9,228 nucleotides of DNA from an uncultured Klebsiella sp. (lineage in GTDB: Bacteria > Pseudomonadota > Gammaproteobacteria > Enterobacterales > Enterobacteriaceae): the NCBI GenBank assembly GCA_902490055.1, contig CABUCP010000087.1, forward strand, positions 1 through 9,228, written 5' to 3'. A program made the translations under genes and the position numbers. Position 1 is the stretch's first letter. Each line of letters starts with the position of its first letter. Under the pieces are notes generated by a model. The model made no database searches. It worked only from the letters and a program-made list of their open reading frames with translations, and had not been told where the DNA came from. This document shows, piece by piece, positions 7,692-9,228 of this stretch.

Positions 7692-7705
7692 CAGAAAGGG
7701 GAGGG

Positions 7706-9228
7706 TTACTCGATTAGCGCATCCTCGACCGCACGGTAGCTGAAGCTGTCAAACCAGGCCTGCTGGCGATGCAGCATGCTATCGACGCAGGCCATGCCGA
7801 CGAAGGCGCCGGTAAATTCGCCGTACTGGCTGTGTTCATCGGAGAAACGCGAGGTGTCATACGCGGCGCCAATATTTTGAAATCGCTGGCCATCGGGAGA
7901 CCAGGAGCATTGCGTTTCACGGCCGTTAAGCGTGAGGCGTAAGGAAATTTCGCCGTCGCCGAGCGGGATTTTCTGCGGGTCGTCATAGCGCGTGCCGTTA
8001 TCCAGATAGATAAGCGCCAGTACTGGGCCGCCAAGGGCCTCATCCCAGGTTTTGTGCAGATAAAGATAATTCATGTTGTCGTAATAGAGCGCCAGCCCGG
8101 CGCTGTGCTGATAAAGCTCCGCGGTAAATTCCAACTGACAGGTGATTTGCGCATACACCGAGGTCAGCTTTCTCGCCACCAGGCTGACCTTATTGAGCGA
8201 ACTCAGCGACTCCTGACCGCGGAGCGCCAGATAGCCCGGTTTGCAGGTTAAGCTGGTGAAGCGGCGGAAATCGATTCGCGGCGTGTAAAAGGCGTTATCG
8301 AGAACCGGTGCATCGAAATCGTCACGCTCTGGCTTTTCGGCAAATGGGTGAGGTGGTAAGCGGGAGGCTTCGACCTGGTGCTGCGCCAGGTTACCGCCGG
8401 CGGCCAGCCGCAGCCAGCCATCATCGCTCCAGTACATCTTTTGGATGGCCGTCTCCCGGCCCAGCGTACAGCGCTGCACCTCGCGAAAAGGGCGGCTACA
8501 TAGGTGGGTAAGCCACACCTCGCCGCCGGGGGTTTCCACATAGCTGCCGTGACCGGCTTTTTGCAGATAGGTTTCCGGATTGAAGTAGTGGGTTTTCAGG
8601 TGCCAGGCGTCATGGCGTTCGTTGAAGTTTTGCGCACAGGAGGTCAGGATCGGGTTTAGCGGATCCCCTTCATACGGGCCGGCGACCTGTGAGGCGCGCG
8701 CCATGGTGACCGCGTGGCCGTAGCCGGTGCCGCCCTCCGCCGTCATCAGATAATAGTACTCGCCACGGCGGGTCAGGTGCGGCGCTTCGAGGCAGCCGCG
8801 GTCGGTGCCGCCGCGCCAGATGCGCTGCGGATAGCCGACGACGCTTTTCGTTTGCGGTGAGTACTCGACCAGGCAAATCGCGCCGGGTTTTTCATATTCG
8901 GGGCGTGTTTCCCACTCCAGAGAGACTACCCATTTTCGCCCATCATGGTCGTGCAGAATAGAGGCGTCAAAACCGGCGGAGTGTAAATAAACCGGCTCGC
9001 TCCACGGACCGGTTATTTCACTGGCGGTAATCAGGTAATTATCGACGTCGAAATAGCGTGAGTTCATTGAATTCATCACGCCATAAATGACATAAAATAA
9101 TTTTTCTTCTTCACACCAGGTAAGGCTCGGCGCCCAGATGCCTTTCGCCGAGGGCAATTTTTTTAAATCAGGATTATTATCGTCAGTCAGTACGTGGGTA
9201 AGCAATTGCCAGTGCTGCAAATCTTTTG
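7706..9228 (-). CDS. GH43 beta-xylosidase-like glycoside hydrolase, 5' end beyond window
   Basis: Family 43 glycoside hydrolase, probably a cytoplasmic beta-xylosidase acting on xylobiose and short xylo-oligosaccharides; an alpha-L-arabinofuranosidase is the main alternative. The frame is open to the right edge (507 full codons plus a partial one). A TTG at 9220-9218 is not the true start, because KDL before it continues the family pattern (SRDLxxW). From E. coli YagH about 45 residues are missing, including the NPDPS region with the catalytic-base Asp. Numbering from that TTG, Asp85 in GFDASILHDHDG fits the pKa-modulating Asp, Glu145 in CLEAPHL the general acid, and His224 in KAGHGS a conserved metal-site His. 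LGRETAIQ near 254 and DDFDA near 300 lead into a C-terminal concanavalin-like beta-sandwich (about 305-495) typical of GH43 xylosidases. No secretion signal can be judged. In other enterobacteria such genes often follow a xyloside transporter (xynT-xynB); whether one lies upstream here cannot be seen. Confidence 0.88.
   Translation of the reverse strand, partial: KDLQHWQLLTHVLTDDNNPDLKKLPSAKGIWAPSLTWCEEEKLFYVIYGVMNSMNSRYFDVDNYLITASEITGPWSEPVYLHSAGFDASILHDHDGRKWVVSLEWETRPEYEKPGAICLVEYSPQTKSVVGYPQRIWRGGTDRGCLEAPHLTRRGEYYYLMTAEGGTGYGHAVTMARASQVAGPYEGDPLNPILTSCAQNFNERHDAWHLKTHYFNPETYLQKAGHGSYVETPGGEVWLTHLCSRPFREVQRCTLGRETAIQKMYWSDDGWLRLAAGGNLAQHQVEASRLPPHPFAEKPERDDFDAPVLDNAFYTPRIDFRRFTSLTCKPGYLALRGQESLSSLNKVSLVARKLTSVYAQITCQLEFTAELYQHSAGLALYYDNMNYLYLHKTWDEALGGPVLALIYLDNGTRYDDPQKIPLGDGEISLRLTLNGRETQCSWSPDGQRFQNIGAAYDTSRFSDEHSQYGEFTGAFVGMACVDSMLHRQQAWFDSFSYRAVEDALIE

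Noticed and set aside
9218..9220. TTG as the start of the GH43 gene
   Set aside because: The residues before it continue the GH43 pattern to the window edge, and the essential N-terminal catalytic Asp region must lie further upstream.

Overview
The window looks like ordinary chromosome from a member of the Enterobacteriaceae. From remembered sequences it resembles the Klebsiella/Raoultella/Enterobacter/Citrobacter group more than E. coli. The genes are close homologues of the E. coli uxaC-uxaA / sstT / alx / ygjR / ygjP neighbourhood. Coding DNA is fairly GC-rich, and the intergenic gaps carry enterobacterial REP-type palindromes. The species cannot be fixed from this window alone.

Layout. 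Positions 1-2901 (+ strand) hold the 3' part of uxaC, missing only its first few codons, and the whole of uxaA. These are two hexuronate catabolic enzymes in one operon. Positions 2902-3246 lie between the convergent uxaA and sstT and hold an array of seven alternating palindromic REP units with an exact 91-bp period. Everything from 3247 to the right edge is on the - strand. In window order the genes are sstT (Na+/serine-threonine symporter), alx (TerC-family membrane protein), ygjR (Gfo/Idh/MocA oxidoreductase), ygjP (HExxH metalloprotein), and a GH43 beta-xylosidase-like gene cut off by the window end.

Regulation. The 331-bp gap upstream of alx is the richest regulatory stretch. Read 5' to 3' on the - strand it contains a sigma70-like promoter, a yybP-ykoY/PRE riboswitch, an intrinsic terminator whose U-run ends just before the alx ribosome binding site, and then the alx start. 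In E. coli this leader responds to alkaline pH and Mn2+, and its terminated form is the small RNA SraF. The same gap holds a recurrent-looking imperfect palindrome that supplies the ygjR stop codon, and an unexplained 53-codon frame with a good Shine-Dalgarno sequence.

How the genes relate. UxaC and UxaA act in one pathway from glucuronate/galacturonate to 2-keto-3-deoxygluconate. SstT, Alx, YgjR, YgjP and the GH43 enzyme appear to be neighbours rather than a pathway, and most have their own plausible promoter. Compared with the E. coli order as I remember it, ygjV (between uxaA and sstT) and ygjQ (between ygjP and ygjR) are absent. I found no sign of a new defence system, prophage, CRISPR array or transposase. 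The points worth a second look are in the non-coding DNA.
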